A DNA stretch of 64,000 nt, taken from NCBI GenBank assembly GCA_021819435.1, contig JAKARB010000009.1:124001-188000 (forward strand). The letters are read 5' to 3'. The stretch comes from Pseudomonadota bacterium (GTDB lineage Bacteria > Pseudomonadota > Gammaproteobacteria > Burkholderiales > Burkholderiaceae_C). The notes under the pieces were generated by a model that was not told the origin of the DNA, did no database searches, and saw nothing but the letters and a program-made list of their open reading frames with translations. A program made the position numbers and the translations under genes. Shown piece after piece: positions 53,782 through 63,861 of this stretch (position 1 is its first letter; every line of letters starts with the position of its first letter).

Positions 53782-54939
53782 CTAGTGGTTGGCCCCAGCC
53801 CGGGCTGGCGCGGGGGCATCGCGCCCCAGCAGGCGCGCCACCAGCCATAGCAAGGCCACGAAAGGCCACAGCAAGCCAAACCAGCGCGCCAAACCATGGA
53901 AGCGGATGAAGCGCCCGCTCTCCCAGGCCTGCAAGGTCTCGGCGTAATAGGGATCGCTCGGCACTTGGTGCACCATCACCAACAGTCCGATGAGGACCAC
54001 GATGCCCAGCAACGCACAAGTGCCGCGCCCGCAACCGACCAGCAAGGCCGCGCACGAGGCGCCCAGCAGCATGCCGGTGGCCGCAGGCAAGGTGACCCAG
54101 CTGAAGGCATGCACCGGCCCGAAGTTCAATGCCGAGGACAGGGCTGTGAACACGATGCCGGCCAGCACCAGCGCCGCCATCAACACGATGCGCAGCGTGC
54201 GTTGGCTGGCCAGCGCGCCAGCCACGCACAAGGGAGCCAGCAGGCCAAGCGCCACCGTCACAGCCTCCAGCTCGGGCGCCCAGATGCTGCCATGCCAGGC
54301 ATCGGGCAGCACCGCCCAAAGGGACAACGGATCGTCAGGCAGCACCCAGTCCTGCCATGGTGTGTCCTCGGTGAGTTCAACCAACAGCAAGTGCAGTTGT
54401 GGCCAGATTTGCCCCTGACCCAGTGGCAGCGGCGGCGGAAACAGCAAGCCCAGAGGCCACAGGCACAACAGCGCCAGCCCGTGGCCCGCTTGGGGGATGA
54501 ACCAGCGCTCTCGCAGGCGGTGCCAGACCTCGACCAGGCCCAGGGCGTGCAAGGTGAGCGCGGCCAGCACGCCCCAGGCCGCGCCCACGGTGTTGAGGAT
54601 CCAGTCGGTGACCGAGGGCACCCGGCCAGGCAACAGGTGCTGCAGCAACTCCAGGCAGTAAGACATGGCCGAAGCAGTGAGCACGGTCCGCCATGCCGCC
54701 GCCAGCGGCCCCCTGCCCGAACGCAACCAAGCCAGGCACAGCACCAGCCCGAATGGCAGGTAGCCGAGCAGGTTGGCCGTCACGTCGGACATGACCTCGT
54801 ACGACTGCTTGGGCAGCAGCCAATGGATGCCGCCCAAGCCCGGCCAGTGCCAGCCGGCCCAGGGGTGAAGGGTCGCGTAGACGATCAGCCCGCCCGCCAC
54901 CCACGACAGGGGCCAGGCGAGACTGCGGTGCACGGCCAT
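53782..54939 (-). CDS. VanZ-family membrane protein
   Basis: 385 residues, about ten hydrophobic helices. The VanZ motif is YCLELLQHLLPGRVPSVTD followed by WILNTVGAAWG, with acidic, glutamine and arginine residues inside helices. VanZ-like proteins are linked to low-level teicoplanin resistance in Gram-positives; in Gram-negatives function is unknown. The second half (~195-360) is additional membrane sequence not seen in minimal VanZ proteins. It starts 6 bases after the hemJ stop, so likely cotranscribed. Confidence 0.85.
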   Translation of the reverse strand: MAVHRSLAWPLSWVAGGLIVYATLHPWAGWHWPGLGGIHWLLPKQSYEVMSDVTANLLGYLPFGLVLCLAWLRSGRGPLAAAWRTVLTASAMSYCLELLQHLLPGRVPSVTDWILNTVGAAWGVLAALTLHALGLVEVWHRLRERWFIPQAGHGLALLCLWPLGLLFPPPLPLGQGQIWPQLHLLLVELTEDTPWQDWVLPDDPLSLWAVLPDAWHGSIWAPELEAVTVALGLLAPLCVAGALASQRTLRIVLMAALVLAGIVFTALSSALNFGPVHAFSWVTLPAATGMLLGASCAALLVGCGRGTCALLGIVVLIGLLVMVHQVPSDPYYAETLQAWESGRFIRFHGLARWFGLLWPFVALLWLVARLLGRDAPAPARAGANH

Positions 54940-54945
54940 GTGGGC

Positions 54946-55392
54946 TCAGCCGATGGCAGGCTTGAGGACGACCAGGCACACGATGGTCGCGAACAGCAGC
55001 ACCGACACCTCGTTGAAGACACGAAACCACTTGTGGCCGCGGCGGTTTTGCAGCGCCTCGAAGTCGCGCAACAGGCGCCGGCAGACGTGGTGGTAGCCGA
55101 TGACGCCCAGCACCAGCAGCAGCTTGGTGTGCAGCCAGATCTGACCGGGCCCCTTGCCGATGCCGAAATACAGCCACAGCAGCAGGCCGAACACCAGCGC
55201 CGGAATCATCAGCAGCGTGCTGAAACGGTAGAGCTTGCGCGCCATCATGAGCAGGCGCTCGCGCTCGGCGTGGCTGTCAGGTGGCACGGTGGCCAGGTTG
55301 ACGTACAGCCGAGGCAGGTAGAAAAGGCCCGCGAACCAGCTGGCCACGAAGATGATGTGCAGGGCTTTGACCCAGAGGTAGGCGGAGCTCAT
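54946..55392 (-). CDS. hemJ: Protoporphyrinogen oxidase HemJ
   Basis: 148 residues, four membrane helices. Signature segments: WVKALHIIFVASWFAGLFYL (with the conserved His), PRLYVNLA, LLMMARKLYRFSTLLMIPAL and WLHTKLLLVLGVIGYHHVCR; Arg and His in helices are as in HemJ. HemJ converts protoporphyrinogen IX to protoporphyrin IX. It is divergent from hemB, an earlier enzyme of the same pathway, which supports the call over a generic CopD-like label. Confidence 0.9.
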   Translation of the reverse strand: MSSAYLWVKALHIIFVASWFAGLFYLPRLYVNLATVPPDSHAERERLLMMARKLYRFSTLLMIPALVFGLLLWLYFGIGKGPGQIWLHTKLLLVLGVIGYHHVCRRLLRDFEALQNRRGHKWFRVFNEVSVLLFATIVCLVVLKPAIG

Positions 55393-55436
55393 GGGGAGAT
55401 TATGAGCATGCCGCGCCGCAGCAAAAACAAGCGGGC

Positions 55437-56708
<1,272 letters not shown>

Positions 56709-56734
56709 CAAGCTTTTGACGGAGCCCGCCGCGC

Positions 56735-58024
56735 GTGCGCCTCTTCCACATCCACGATCAGTTCACCGAGCTCAAGGACTGGCCGGCCACGCTGCCGGCG
56801 CAGGGCTTCCTGTGGGTGACGACCAGCCGGCGCGTCTTCGAGGTGCGCCTGCCCGAGATCCAGCAGCAACTGCACAAGCTCGCCGGCGGCGGGCTGATGG
56901 ACCTGCACGTCACCGACTTGCTCAACGCGCAACTGCCCTCGCAGTACGACTACACGTCGTGGTACGACCTGCTGGTGTTCCGCCGCCTGGCCGCTGGCCC
57001 GGGCACGCAGCGGCTCTTCCTCGACGAGGCGCATGGCACCGCCACCTCGGCGCGCCAGGCGATGGCCGCCATCGACACCAGCCCGGTGGGCTTCGCGGTG
57101 TTCGACCGCGTGCTGCTGACGGTGCACCCGGCCGATTGTTCCGTGCGCGATTTCTTCGAGGCGCGGCTGAGCCAGATGATCCCTCTGGCCGGGCGCGTGC
57201 ACGACGCACATGAAGCAGCCCATGCGCCTGACATGGGCGCCGACCAGGGCGAGCCTTCGCCAACGGCCGACGCCCAGGTGGACGTGCCGGCGGACCTGCC
57301 GCTCGACCCACCCACGCAAGGCGTGGCCGAGCCGCATGCCCACGGCAATGAGCCCTTGGCGCCCCGCTTCCACGAGATGCGCGGCAGCACCTCGCGCCTG
57401 CCGCCCAGCCCGCCGGACCTGATGCTGCGCATCGTCAACCACATGGTCGACAGCTACCTGGATCTGCGCCGCCTGCTCACGCGCCAGTTCGGCTACTTGC
57501 AGCAAGAGCTGCTCAGCAACCGGCAGCAGTTCAAGCACTGGCAGGCGCTGCTGGAGGCGCGCAACACCCTGCACATGCTCGAAGACACCTGCGAAGACCA
57601 GAGCAGCGCGGTGCAGGAATGGATCGACGCGCTGGAGGACTGGCCGCTGCCCACCGACACGCAGGCCGTGCGCGAGCGCGAGGTGCTGCGCGTGCGTTCG
57701 CGCGACGTGCACGAGCACATCGCCCGCGTGCTGGCCCACGTGCGCCGGCTGGAGAGCTCGGCAGAAAGCGCCGTGCAGATCCACTTCTCGGCGCAGGGCA
57801 GCCGCACCAACGACATCATGCGCACGCTCACCGTGCTCACGGCCATCTTCCTGCCGCTCAACCTCATCACCGGCATCTTCGGCATGAACTTCGATGCCCT
57901 GCCCTTGATCCACAGCCACCTCGGCTTCTGGGCCGCAATGGGCTTGATGCTGCTGGTGGCTGTGGGCCTGGTGTGGTGGTTCCGCCGGCGGCGCTACCTG
58001 GACGCGAGCGACTCAGGCGGCTGA
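56735..58024 (+). CDS. CorA-family divalent cation transporter
   Basis: 429 residues from a GTG start (MRLFHIHDQFTELKD). A large cytoplasmic domain precedes two C-terminal helices; the first ends in the pore signature GMN (ITGIFGMNFDALPLI), the second is LGFWAAMGLMLLVAVGLVWW followed by FRRRRYL. A roughly 60-residue acidic, histidine- and proline-rich insert (~150-210: HDAHEAAHAPDMGADQGE) interrupts the cytoplasmic domain. Whether it moves Mg, Zn or another cation is not clear; ZntB-like export is possible. Preceded by hemB, convergent with udg. Confidence 0.87.
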   Translation: MRLFHIHDQFTELKDWPATLPAQGFLWVTTSRRVFEVRLPEIQQQLHKLAGGGLMDLHVTDLLNAQLPSQYDYTSWYDLLVFRRLAAGPGTQRLFLDEAHGTATSARQAMAAIDTSPVGFAVFDRVLLTVHPADCSVRDFFEARLSQMIPLAGRVHDAHEAAHAPDMGADQGEPSPTADAQVDVPADLPLDPPTQGVAEPHAHGNEPLAPRFHEMRGSTSRLPPSPPDLMLRIVNHMVDSYLDLRRLLTRQFGYLQQELLSNRQQFKHWQALLEARNTLHMLEDTCEDQSSAVQEWIDALEDWPLPTDTQAVREREVLRVRSRDVHEHIARVLAHVRRLESSAESAVQIHFSAQGSRTNDIMRTLTVLTAIFLPLNLITGIFGMNFDALPLIHSHLGFWAAMGLMLLVAVGLVWWFRRRRYLDASDSGG

Positions 58025-58043
58025 GCGCGCGTTGCGCTCAAGC

Positions 58044-59051
58044 TCAAGCGCCTTGCCGGCGCCGGGCCTGCACCTCGCGGGCAAGGCAGAGGTCGTCCCA
58101 AACAAGGGCCTTGTCGGCCGGGTTGCGCAGCAGGTAGGCCGGGTGGTAGGTGACCACCACCGGGATGCCGGCCACCTCGTGAACGCGACCGCGCAGGCGG
58201 CCGATGGGGTCGGTCGTCTTGAGCAGGGATTGCACCGCGAAACGGCCCATCGCGACGATGAGGTCGGGCCGCACCAGCGCCATCTGCCTGAGCAGGAAGG
58301 GCTCGCATTGCGCCACCTCCTGCGGCAGCGGGTTGCGGTTAGCCGGCGGGCGGCACTTCAGCACGTTGGCGATGAAGACCTGGCGATCGGGGCCGGCTTC
58401 GCCGCGCGTGAGGTCGATGGCCGCGAGCATGCGGTCGAGCAACTGGCCGGCGCGGCCGACGAAGGGCTCGCCCTGGCGGTCTTCCTGCTCGCCAGGGGCT
58501 TCGCCGACGATCATCCAGCGCGCCTGCTCGTGGCCGACGCCGAACACCGTGTTGCGGCGGCTCTGGCACAGGCCGCAGGCCTGGCAGCCTGACACGGCCT
58601 CGCGCAGCGCGGGCCAGTCCATGGTGTCGATGCCGACGGGGCGCGAGCCAAGCACCACTTCTGGCGCGGCCGGCGGTGCGGTCGCTGGCACGGCTGATGC
58701 CACGCGGGCCGGCGGGCGTGGGGACTGCGGGCGGGCTTCCGATGGGGATGCGGCCGGGGCGCGGTGCGCATCGTCAGGCCATCCATGGCCGCCGTCGCCA
58801 CCCCGGCCTGCTTGTGCGATGGCCTCGGCGGCCAGCGCCCGCGCGGCCGACGCGTCGGCCCGGCCCGCGCCGGGTTCGGTGCTCGCGTAGGGCGCGGCTT
58901 CCCGCGCGGCGTTGGCGGGCGGCACAGGCTGCATCGGCTGCATTGGCTGCATTGGCTGCATTGGCTGCATCGGCTGCATCGGCTGCATTGGCCAGAAGGC
59001 GGCCACGCCCATTTCCTTGAGCATGCCGAGCTGGCGCTCAGTCCAGCGCAT
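58044..59051 (-). CDS. Uracil-DNA glycosylase, family 4
   Basis: 335 residues from the ATG at 59051. Removes uracil from DNA. The catalytic domain is C-terminal (~125-335): four cluster cysteines (CQACGLC, then NVLKCRPP and the CEPFLLRQ cysteine), the catalytic motif VGEAPGEQEDRQGEPFVGRA and the second motif VTYHPAYLLRNP. The start of the domain has TVFGVGHEQARWMIVGEAPG. The first ~120 residues are an Ala/Pro-rich extension with seven Met-Gln-Pro triplets (22-42). It overlaps the rimI stop by 14 bases. tsaB-rimI-udg order is common in betaproteobacteria. Confidence 0.93.
   Translation of the reverse strand: MRWTERQLGMLKEMGVAAFWPMQPMQPMQPMQPMQPMQPMQPVPPANAAREAAPYASTEPGAGRADASAARALAAEAIAQAGRGGDGGHGWPDDAHRAPAASPSEARPQSPRPPARVASAVPATAPPAAPEVVLGSRPVGIDTMDWPALREAVSGCQACGLCQSRRNTVFGVGHEQARWMIVGEAPGEQEDRQGEPFVGRAGQLLDRMLAAIDLTRGEAGPDRQVFIANVLKCRPPANRNPLPQEVAQCEPFLLRQMALVRPDLIVAMGRFAVQSLLKTTDPIGRLRGRVHEVAGIPVVVTYHPAYLLRNPADKALVWDDLCLAREVQARRRQGA
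58927..58989. repeat. Coding minisatellite: seven 9-bp units (Met-Gln-Pro) in the glycosylase gene
   Basis: Seven exact-length units GGCTGCAT(T/C) on the plus strand encode (Met-Gln-Pro)x7 on the minus strand at residues 22-42. Unit variation is limited to the third base of the Met-preceding codon position (T or C). Because the unit is 9 bp, copy-number change keeps the frame. Confidence 0.95.
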
Positions 59052-59622
59052 GGGCGGCCTCCAGCTTGATCTCGCGGCGCATGACGAGGGCGTCTTCGCG
59101 GCCCTCCTGTGCGGGGTAGTAGTCCCGGCGCACGCCAATGTCGACGAAGCCTTCGCGCTGGTAGAGCGTCCGCGCCCGGGCGTTGCTGGGGCGGACCTCG
59201 AGCCAAAGCGCCTCGGCGTGGCGCTGGTGGCAACGCTCGTAAAGCATCTGCAGGAGTTCGCGTGCCAGGCCACGGCCCTGCCAGCCCCGGGCGACGGCGA
59301 TGTTGAGCAGGTGGATCTCGTCGACGCCATCCATGGCCACGCAAGCGGCGACCACGCGCTCGCCCGACGCACCACCTGCCGCGCCACCTGCCACATCGTC
59401 GGCCTGGCACAGGGCGCGGGTCCAGTAACCGGCACGCAGCGAGGAGCGGTAGTTCTCGGGCGTCCAGGCGTGCAGGGCGTGCGGGCAGGCCATGCGTTCT
59501 TCGGTGACCCAGGCATCGATGTCCGCGTCGGTGAGGGGGCGCACGCTCAGGCCTTCGATCGCCGCAACGGGCGTCGAAACCGGCATCGATGGGGCGCTGT
59601 CGCTCGGGACCGGGCGGTTCAT
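59038..59622 (-). CDS. rimI: Ribosomal protein bS18 alanine N-acetyltransferase
   Basis: 194 residues; an ATG 12 codons further in is an alternative start. GNAT fold with the acetyl-CoA loop VARGWQGRGLARELL, preceded by DEIHLLNIAVA and followed by LWLEVRPSNARARTLYQREG and RRDYYPAQEGREDALVM, all typical of RimI. The N-terminal ~20 residues are variable and proline-rich. Adjacent to tsaB (45-base gap), the usual partner. Slight length excess relative to E. coli RimI comes from the N-terminal tail and an Ala/Gly insert (GGAAGGASGERV). Confidence 0.93.
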   Translation of the reverse strand: MNRPVPSDSAPSMPVSTPVAAIEGLSVRPLTDADIDAWVTEERMACPHALHAWTPENYRSSLRAGYWTRALCQADDVAGGAAGGASGERVVAACVAMDGVDEIHLLNIAVARGWQGRGLARELLQMLYERCHQRHAEALWLEVRPSNARARTLYQREGFVDIGVRRDYYPAQEGREDALVMRREIKLEAAHALD

Positions 59623-59667
59623 CTGGAGGTTGCGAGAGAGGCTGGGAGAGATCGGATCAGGCCGGCA

Positions 59668-60420
59668 TCATGCCTGAGCCGCCGCGCGTTCGGCGGTGGT
59701 CTGGGCGACTTTGTCGCGCACGTAGCGAGGCAGGGCCAGGGCGGGGTCGACCTGCTCGCCACGGGCCCAGGCCTGGCGGGCCAGTTCGGCCAGCGCCGCG
59801 CCGCGCGGCATGGCGTCGGCCGCCAGCACGTGGGCGTCATCCGGTGAGAAACCCTCCCACGCGGCGGGGCAGGCCGTCAGGGCGTTGCCGCACACGCGCA
59901 CGCCTTCGCCCCGCGAGGCCCAGCGGGCGCGCGGTTCGGCGAGTGGCCACAAGGCGGGCGGCGTGTGCACGGTCCAGCGCCCGTCCGCCCAGGTGAAGGC
60001 GCCAACGTAGAGCTCACCCATGCGGGCATCTTGCAGCACCCAGACCAACTCGCCTGCCGCAAGTGGTGCGGCGGCGCGCTGGCGGGCGTCTTCGGCCACG
60101 GCCATGAGGGTGTCCAGCACGATGACCGGCACGCCCAGGCCCAGCGCCAGGCCCTGGGTGACGGAGCAGGCGGTGCGCAAGCCGGTGAAGGCGCCCGGGC
60201 CGGCGCCGAAAGCGATGGCGCGCACGTCGGGCCAGGCCAGGCCGGCATCGCGCAGCAAGCCTTGCAAGGCGGGCAACAGGCTGGCCGAGGCCTGCGCGCC
60301 ACCGGGCAGTTCGCGGGCCGCGCCACCGGTAGACAGGGCAACGTGCAGGCTTTCCGTGGCGGTGTCCAGCGCCAGCAGGACGGGGGCTGAGGCGGGGCGA
60401 GGCAAGGGGGCGGCGGGCAT
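59668..60420 (-). CDS. tsaB: tRNA threonylcarbamoyladenosine biosynthesis protein TsaB
   Basis: 250 residues. ASKHA-fold partner of TsaD in t6A synthesis. Signature: LLALDTATESLHVALS near the N-terminus and FGAGPGAFTGLRTACSVTQG, then LALGLGVPVIVLDTLMAVAE. The C-terminal half (VLQDARMGELYVGAFTW) is typical. First gene of the tsaB-rimI-udg run, divergent from dacB. Confidence 0.95.
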   Translation of the reverse strand: MPAAPLPRPASAPVLLALDTATESLHVALSTGGAARELPGGAQASASLLPALQGLLRDAGLAWPDVRAIAFGAGPGAFTGLRTACSVTQGLALGLGVPVIVLDTLMAVAEDARQRAAAPLAAGELVWVLQDARMGELYVGAFTWADGRWTVHTPPALWPLAEPRARWASRGEGVRVCGNALTACPAAWEGFSPDDAHVLAADAMPRGAALAELARQAWARGEQVDPALALPRYVRDKVAQTTAERAAAQA

Positions 60421-60506
60421 GCGGGGAGTTTAGCCGGGAGGGCGCGATGGCCCGGGATGGGCGCCTGCCATCTCTGCCGCGCTGGGCGCGCCTATGATCC
60501 CAGGCC

Positions 60507-62204
60507 ATGCCCGTCGCTCCGCTCGCTCGTGTCTCTGCCTTCGCCCCGACCATCGAGGTCGCTCCCCGCCGGCACACAGGCCGTGCCTGGCCCGGCGCAG
60601 GCCTGCTGCTCAGCCTCGGCCTGCTGGCTTGCGCCGCGCAGGGACAGTCGTCCCCGGGGGCACAGCCGCTCGGAGCGGCCTCACCGGCCTTCACTCCGCT
60701 GACCGGTTCGGTGGCTGCGCCGGGTAGCGCGGTCAGCACGTGGCCCGCCCCCTTGCAACAGGCACTCAAACAAAGCGGCTTGCCGGCCGATGCGGTTTCG
60801 CTGCTGGTCTGGCCGGTTGATTCACCCCAGCCGCGCTGGCAGCACCTCGCCGACACACCCCGGCAGGCGGCCTCCGTGATGAAGCTGTTCACCACTGGCG
60901 CGGCGTTGCGCCAGCTGGGCCCGGCCCACGTGTGGAGAACAGAGGTGGGGCTGGGCGGAGCCTTGCGAACCCAGGGCACGCTGAACGGGCCGCTCTACTT
61001 GCGAGGCGGCGGCGACCCCTCGCTGCTGATCGAACATGTGCAGCGCATGATGGCTCGCTGGCGAGACGCGGGGCTGCGCGACATCCGGGGCGGCATCGTC
61101 ATCGACCGGGGGCTGTTCGAGCTGCCTGCCCACGACCCCAGCGCTTTCGATGGCCAGCCGCTGCGGCCCTACAACGCCGGCCCGGACGCGCTGCTGCTCA
61201 ACCATCAATCGGTGACGCTGCGGCTGATGCCGGACGCGGCCCGCCCTGGGCAGGCGCTGGCTTTCATCGAACCGCCCCTGCGTGGCGTGCAAATCGAGCA
61301 CAGGCTGCCCTTGGCGCCCGGGGTGGCCTGTGGCGACTGGCGCGGCGCGCTGAAGCTCGACATCGTGCCGCAACCAGGTTTGCAGCCAGACGGCCGCAAC
61401 CGCTGGAGCGTGCGTCTGACAGGCCCCTACCCCGCAGCCTGCGGCGAGAAGGAGTGGCCCTTGCTGTGGACGGGTGACGGGCCGGGCGACCACGCCGCGC
61501 GTCTGCTGGAAGCAGCCTGGCAAGGCAGCGGCGGCCAACTTGGCGCACCAGTGCGCGATGGCGCCTGGCCAAGCGGCCTGCCCGTTTGGCAGACCTGGGT
61601 GTCGCCCCCGCTGGCCAGCGTGGTGCGCGACATCAACAAGTTCAGCAACAACGTGATGGCGCGCCAGTTGTTCCTGAGTCTGGCGCTGGCGCCAAATGGG
61701 TCGAATGGCGCCGTGGAGACGGGTGGCATGAGCGCTGTCAACGGTGTGAATGGGGTGCATGGCATCAACGGCCCGGCCACCTTGGCGCAGGCCCGTGCCG
61801 TGGTGGGACGCCAGGTGGTCGAGGCCACGGGCGGCGCCGCGTCAGCCTGCCGCGAGGACGCGCTGGCGCTGGACAACGGCTCGGGCCTGTCGCGCCAGGA
61901 GCACGCCTCGGCGCGGTGCCTGGCGCAATGGCTGCAAGCGATGTGGCGCAGCCCCGTGATGCCGGAGTTCATCGCTTCGCTGCCGCTCAATGGCGTGGAT
62001 GGCACCACGCGGCGGTGGCAGGCCGCCGCAGGCCTGGCCCACATCAAGACCGGCTCGCTCGACGGCGTGTCATCGGTGGCCGGCTATGTGCTGGGAGAAT
62101 CGGGGCAGCGCGTCGTCGTCGTGGGCCTGGTCAACCACCCGCGCGCCGACGCGGCCCGTCCGCTGCTGCAAGCCCTGGTCGACTGGGCTCGCCAAGAGCG
62201 CTGA
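60507..62204 (+). CDS. dacB: D-alanyl-D-alanine carboxypeptidase/endopeptidase, PBP4 type
   Basis: 565 residues. N-terminal hydrophobic segment ends in a possible lipobox (LGLLAC). Motifs: SVMK (AASVMKLFTTGAALRQ), SNN (INKFSNNVMARQLF) and KTG (HIKTGSLDGVSSVAGYV), with the extra domains inserted between the first two as in PBP4. An unusual Asn/Gly/Met-rich stretch (~395-425: NGSNGAVETGGMSAVNGVNG) lies after the SNN motif. Cleaves peptide cross-links in the periplasm. Divergent from tsaB; SemiSWEET gene follows 74 bases later. Confidence 0.93.
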   Translation: MPVAPLARVSAFAPTIEVAPRRHTGRAWPGAGLLLSLGLLACAAQGQSSPGAQPLGAASPAFTPLTGSVAAPGSAVSTWPAPLQQALKQSGLPADAVSLLVWPVDSPQPRWQHLADTPRQAASVMKLFTTGAALRQLGPAHVWRTEVGLGGALRTQGTLNGPLYLRGGGDPSLLIEHVQRMMARWRDAGLRDIRGGIVIDRGLFELPAHDPSAFDGQPLRPYNAGPDALLLNHQSVTLRLMPDAARPGQALAFIEPPLRGVQIEHRLPLAPGVACGDWRGALKLDIVPQPGLQPDGRNRWSVRLTGPYPAACGEKEWPLLWTGDGPGDHAARLLEAAWQGSGGQLGAPVRDGAWPSGLPVWQTWVSPPLASVVRDINKFSNNVMARQLFLSLALAPNGSNGAVETGGMSAVNGVNGVHGINGPATLAQARAVVGRQVVEATGGAASACREDALALDNGSGLSRQEHASARCLAQWLQAMWRSPVMPEFIASLPLNGVDGTTRRWQAAAGLAHIKTGSLDGVSSVAGYVLGESGQRVVVVGLVNHPRADAARPLLQALVDWARQER

Positions 62205-62278
62205 CAACGCCCGCCAACGCCCGCAACAGGCGCCGACATGCGCTTTCGCCGCGCCGTCCCGCTCAACAAGCCGCCCGC

Positions 62279-62581
62279 ATGCCCTCCGTGAATCACCTGC
62301 CCACTTGGTTGCCCCTGGCTCCCGCGACCATCGAATGGATCGGCGCCATCGCCGCCGCGCTGACCACGGCGTCCTTCATGCCGCAGGTGTGGCTGACCTT
62401 CCGCACGCGCGATGTCAGCGGCATCTCGCTGGGCATGTACAGCTGCTTCACCATCGGGGTGGCGCTGTGGCTGGTGTATGGCCTGTCGATCGGCTCGGTG
62501 CCGGTGACGGTGGCCAACGTGATCACGCTGACCTTCGCCACGGTGATCTTGATCATGAAGATCAGGTATGGGCGGCGCTGA
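62279..62581 (+). CDS. SemiSWEET-family transporter
   Basis: 100 residues, three membrane helices. The PQ-loop signature is SFMPQVWLTFRTRDVSGISL, followed by GMYSCFTIGVALWLVYGLSI and ITLTFATVILIMKIRYGRR. SemiSWEETs dimerise to move sugars; substrate is unknown here. Start ATG at 62279 (MPSVNHLPTW). Convergent with the downstream SGNH gene. Confidence 0.93.
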   Translation: MPSVNHLPTWLPLAPATIEWIGAIAAALTTASFMPQVWLTFRTRDVSGISLGMYSCFTIGVALWLVYGLSIGSVPVTVANVITLTFATVILIMKIRYGRR

Positions 62582-62613
62582 CCTCAGGGGGTCAGTCAGG
62601 CCCTGCGATCAGG

Positions 62614-63861
62614 TCAGAACTGTTCGTGGGCCCGGTTGAACACCGTCACGCCGATGAGGTTGTGCAGCAGGGGGGCGGCGCGCTTGGCGTCGGCCCAGAT
62701 GGCCGTGCTGGAGCTGGTGCCCGAGGTGTAGTACTGGCTGGTGCAGAACAGCAGTTTTTCGTTCGCCACGTCGTCAGCGGTCCGGCCTGGCAAGGCAACC
62801 GGGTCGATCGGCTGGCCGTCCGGGCGAAGCACCGCATTGGCGTCGCACAGCGGCGTCACGTATTGGTAGTTGTTGTTGCGCGTGCCGGGTTTCGTGAGCG
62901 ACTCGGGGTTGATGCCGGCCAGGCTGCGGCCCGACATGTTGCCCAGGCCCGTGATGTAGAGGCGGTCGTTGTAGGCCCGCACCAGGTTGGTCAACTGGGT
63001 GCCGGTGCCGGCGGCGGCGGCCAGCGGCGTCTGGCCGAGGTCGGGCGTGAGGGCGAGCACCACCTTGGCCCCCTGGTCGATGAGGCTGCGGATGGCCGAG
63101 GCCATGCTGGCAGCGCGCGATTGCAGCTCGGCGATGGCGCCGGCTTCGGTCTGCGTGGTGGCCTGGATGGCCTGGTACTGCTCCAGGACGTCGTTCTGGC
63201 CAACCATGATGGTCACGACGGTCTTGCTGCCGATTTCGCCACGGTGGGCATTGATCTGGTTGATCACGTCGGCGGTCTTGGCGCCAAGGGCGGCGTAGCT
63301 GATGGCGCCACCTCGCGTGTCTTGGGCACATTGGCTGGTGTAGCCCTTGCCATAGGCGCGAGCGACGATCTGCACCCAGTTATTCGCCACGTCGCAAGCG
63401 TAATCGACGGTGGTTGTGCGCTGGTTGGTGGGCGTGGTGAGGGAGTCAACTTCGAATTTGATCACCCAGTTCAGACCAGCGGGCACACGATAGGTGGTGC
63501 CGACGGAAGTGAAGGTCACGCTGGTGTTGTTGCTGCTGCATGCCTTGGCCTGGCTGCCATCGTAGGCGCACACGGACGCAGCAGTCGTCACGACAGGCTT
63601 GGCGGTGTAGGTCAGGCCTGAAAGGTCCGTGGCCACGCCGGGGAAGGTGGTGTCGAGCAGGTTCGAGCTGGTGTCCACGCCCATCGCGCTGTTCTCGTCA
63701 CCGAAGGACACGATGTTGTCCGGCGTGAAGTAGCTCTTGCGGTCACCGCCACCGCAGGAAGCCAGCACGACGCTGGCGCAGGCCAGGGCCACGGCCCCCA
63801 TGCGGCGCGCGCGGCGCGAGCTCGGGTTCGGGGACAGGCGGCGGGTCTCGGCTCGGGACAT
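62614..63861 (-). CDS. SGNH/GDSL-like lipoprotein lacking clear catalytic residues
   Basis: 415 residues from the ATG at 63861, with GGAGAG upstream. Signal peptide with lipobox (VVLASC), then GGGDRKSYF. Block I reads NIVSFGDENSAMGVD, with GDE where the nucleophile-bearing GDS is expected; block III is MVGQNDVLEQY (GxND present). The terminal block, normally D-x-x-H, reads ADAKRAAPLLHNLIG with Arg in the usual His place. The serine-histidine pair therefore looks missing, although a shifted serine (GDENS) cannot be excluded. Multiple Cys (VCAYDGSQAKAC, SQCAQD, LLFCTSQYY). A surface-lipoprotein role in binding or a divergent esterase is possible. Confidence 0.8.
   Translation of the reverse strand: MSRAETRRLSPNPSSRRARRMGAVALACASVVLASCGGGDRKSYFTPDNIVSFGDENSAMGVDTSSNLLDTTFPGVATDLSGLTYTAKPVVTTAASVCAYDGSQAKACSSNNTSVTFTSVGTTYRVPAGLNWVIKFEVDSLTTPTNQRTTTVDYACDVANNWVQIVARAYGKGYTSQCAQDTRGGAISYAALGAKTADVINQINAHRGEIGSKTVVTIMVGQNDVLEQYQAIQATTQTEAGAIAELQSRAASMASAIRSLIDQGAKVVLALTPDLGQTPLAAAAGTGTQLTNLVRAYNDRLYITGLGNMSGRSLAGINPESLTKPGTRNNNYQYVTPLCDANAVLRPDGQPIDPVALPGRTADDVANEKLLFCTSQYYTSGTSSSTAIWADAKRAAPLLHNLIGVTVFNRAHEQF

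Noticed and set aside
58927-58989. CRISPR-like array
   Set aside because: The units are 9 bp with no spacers and keep an open reading frame; this is a coding minisatellite.
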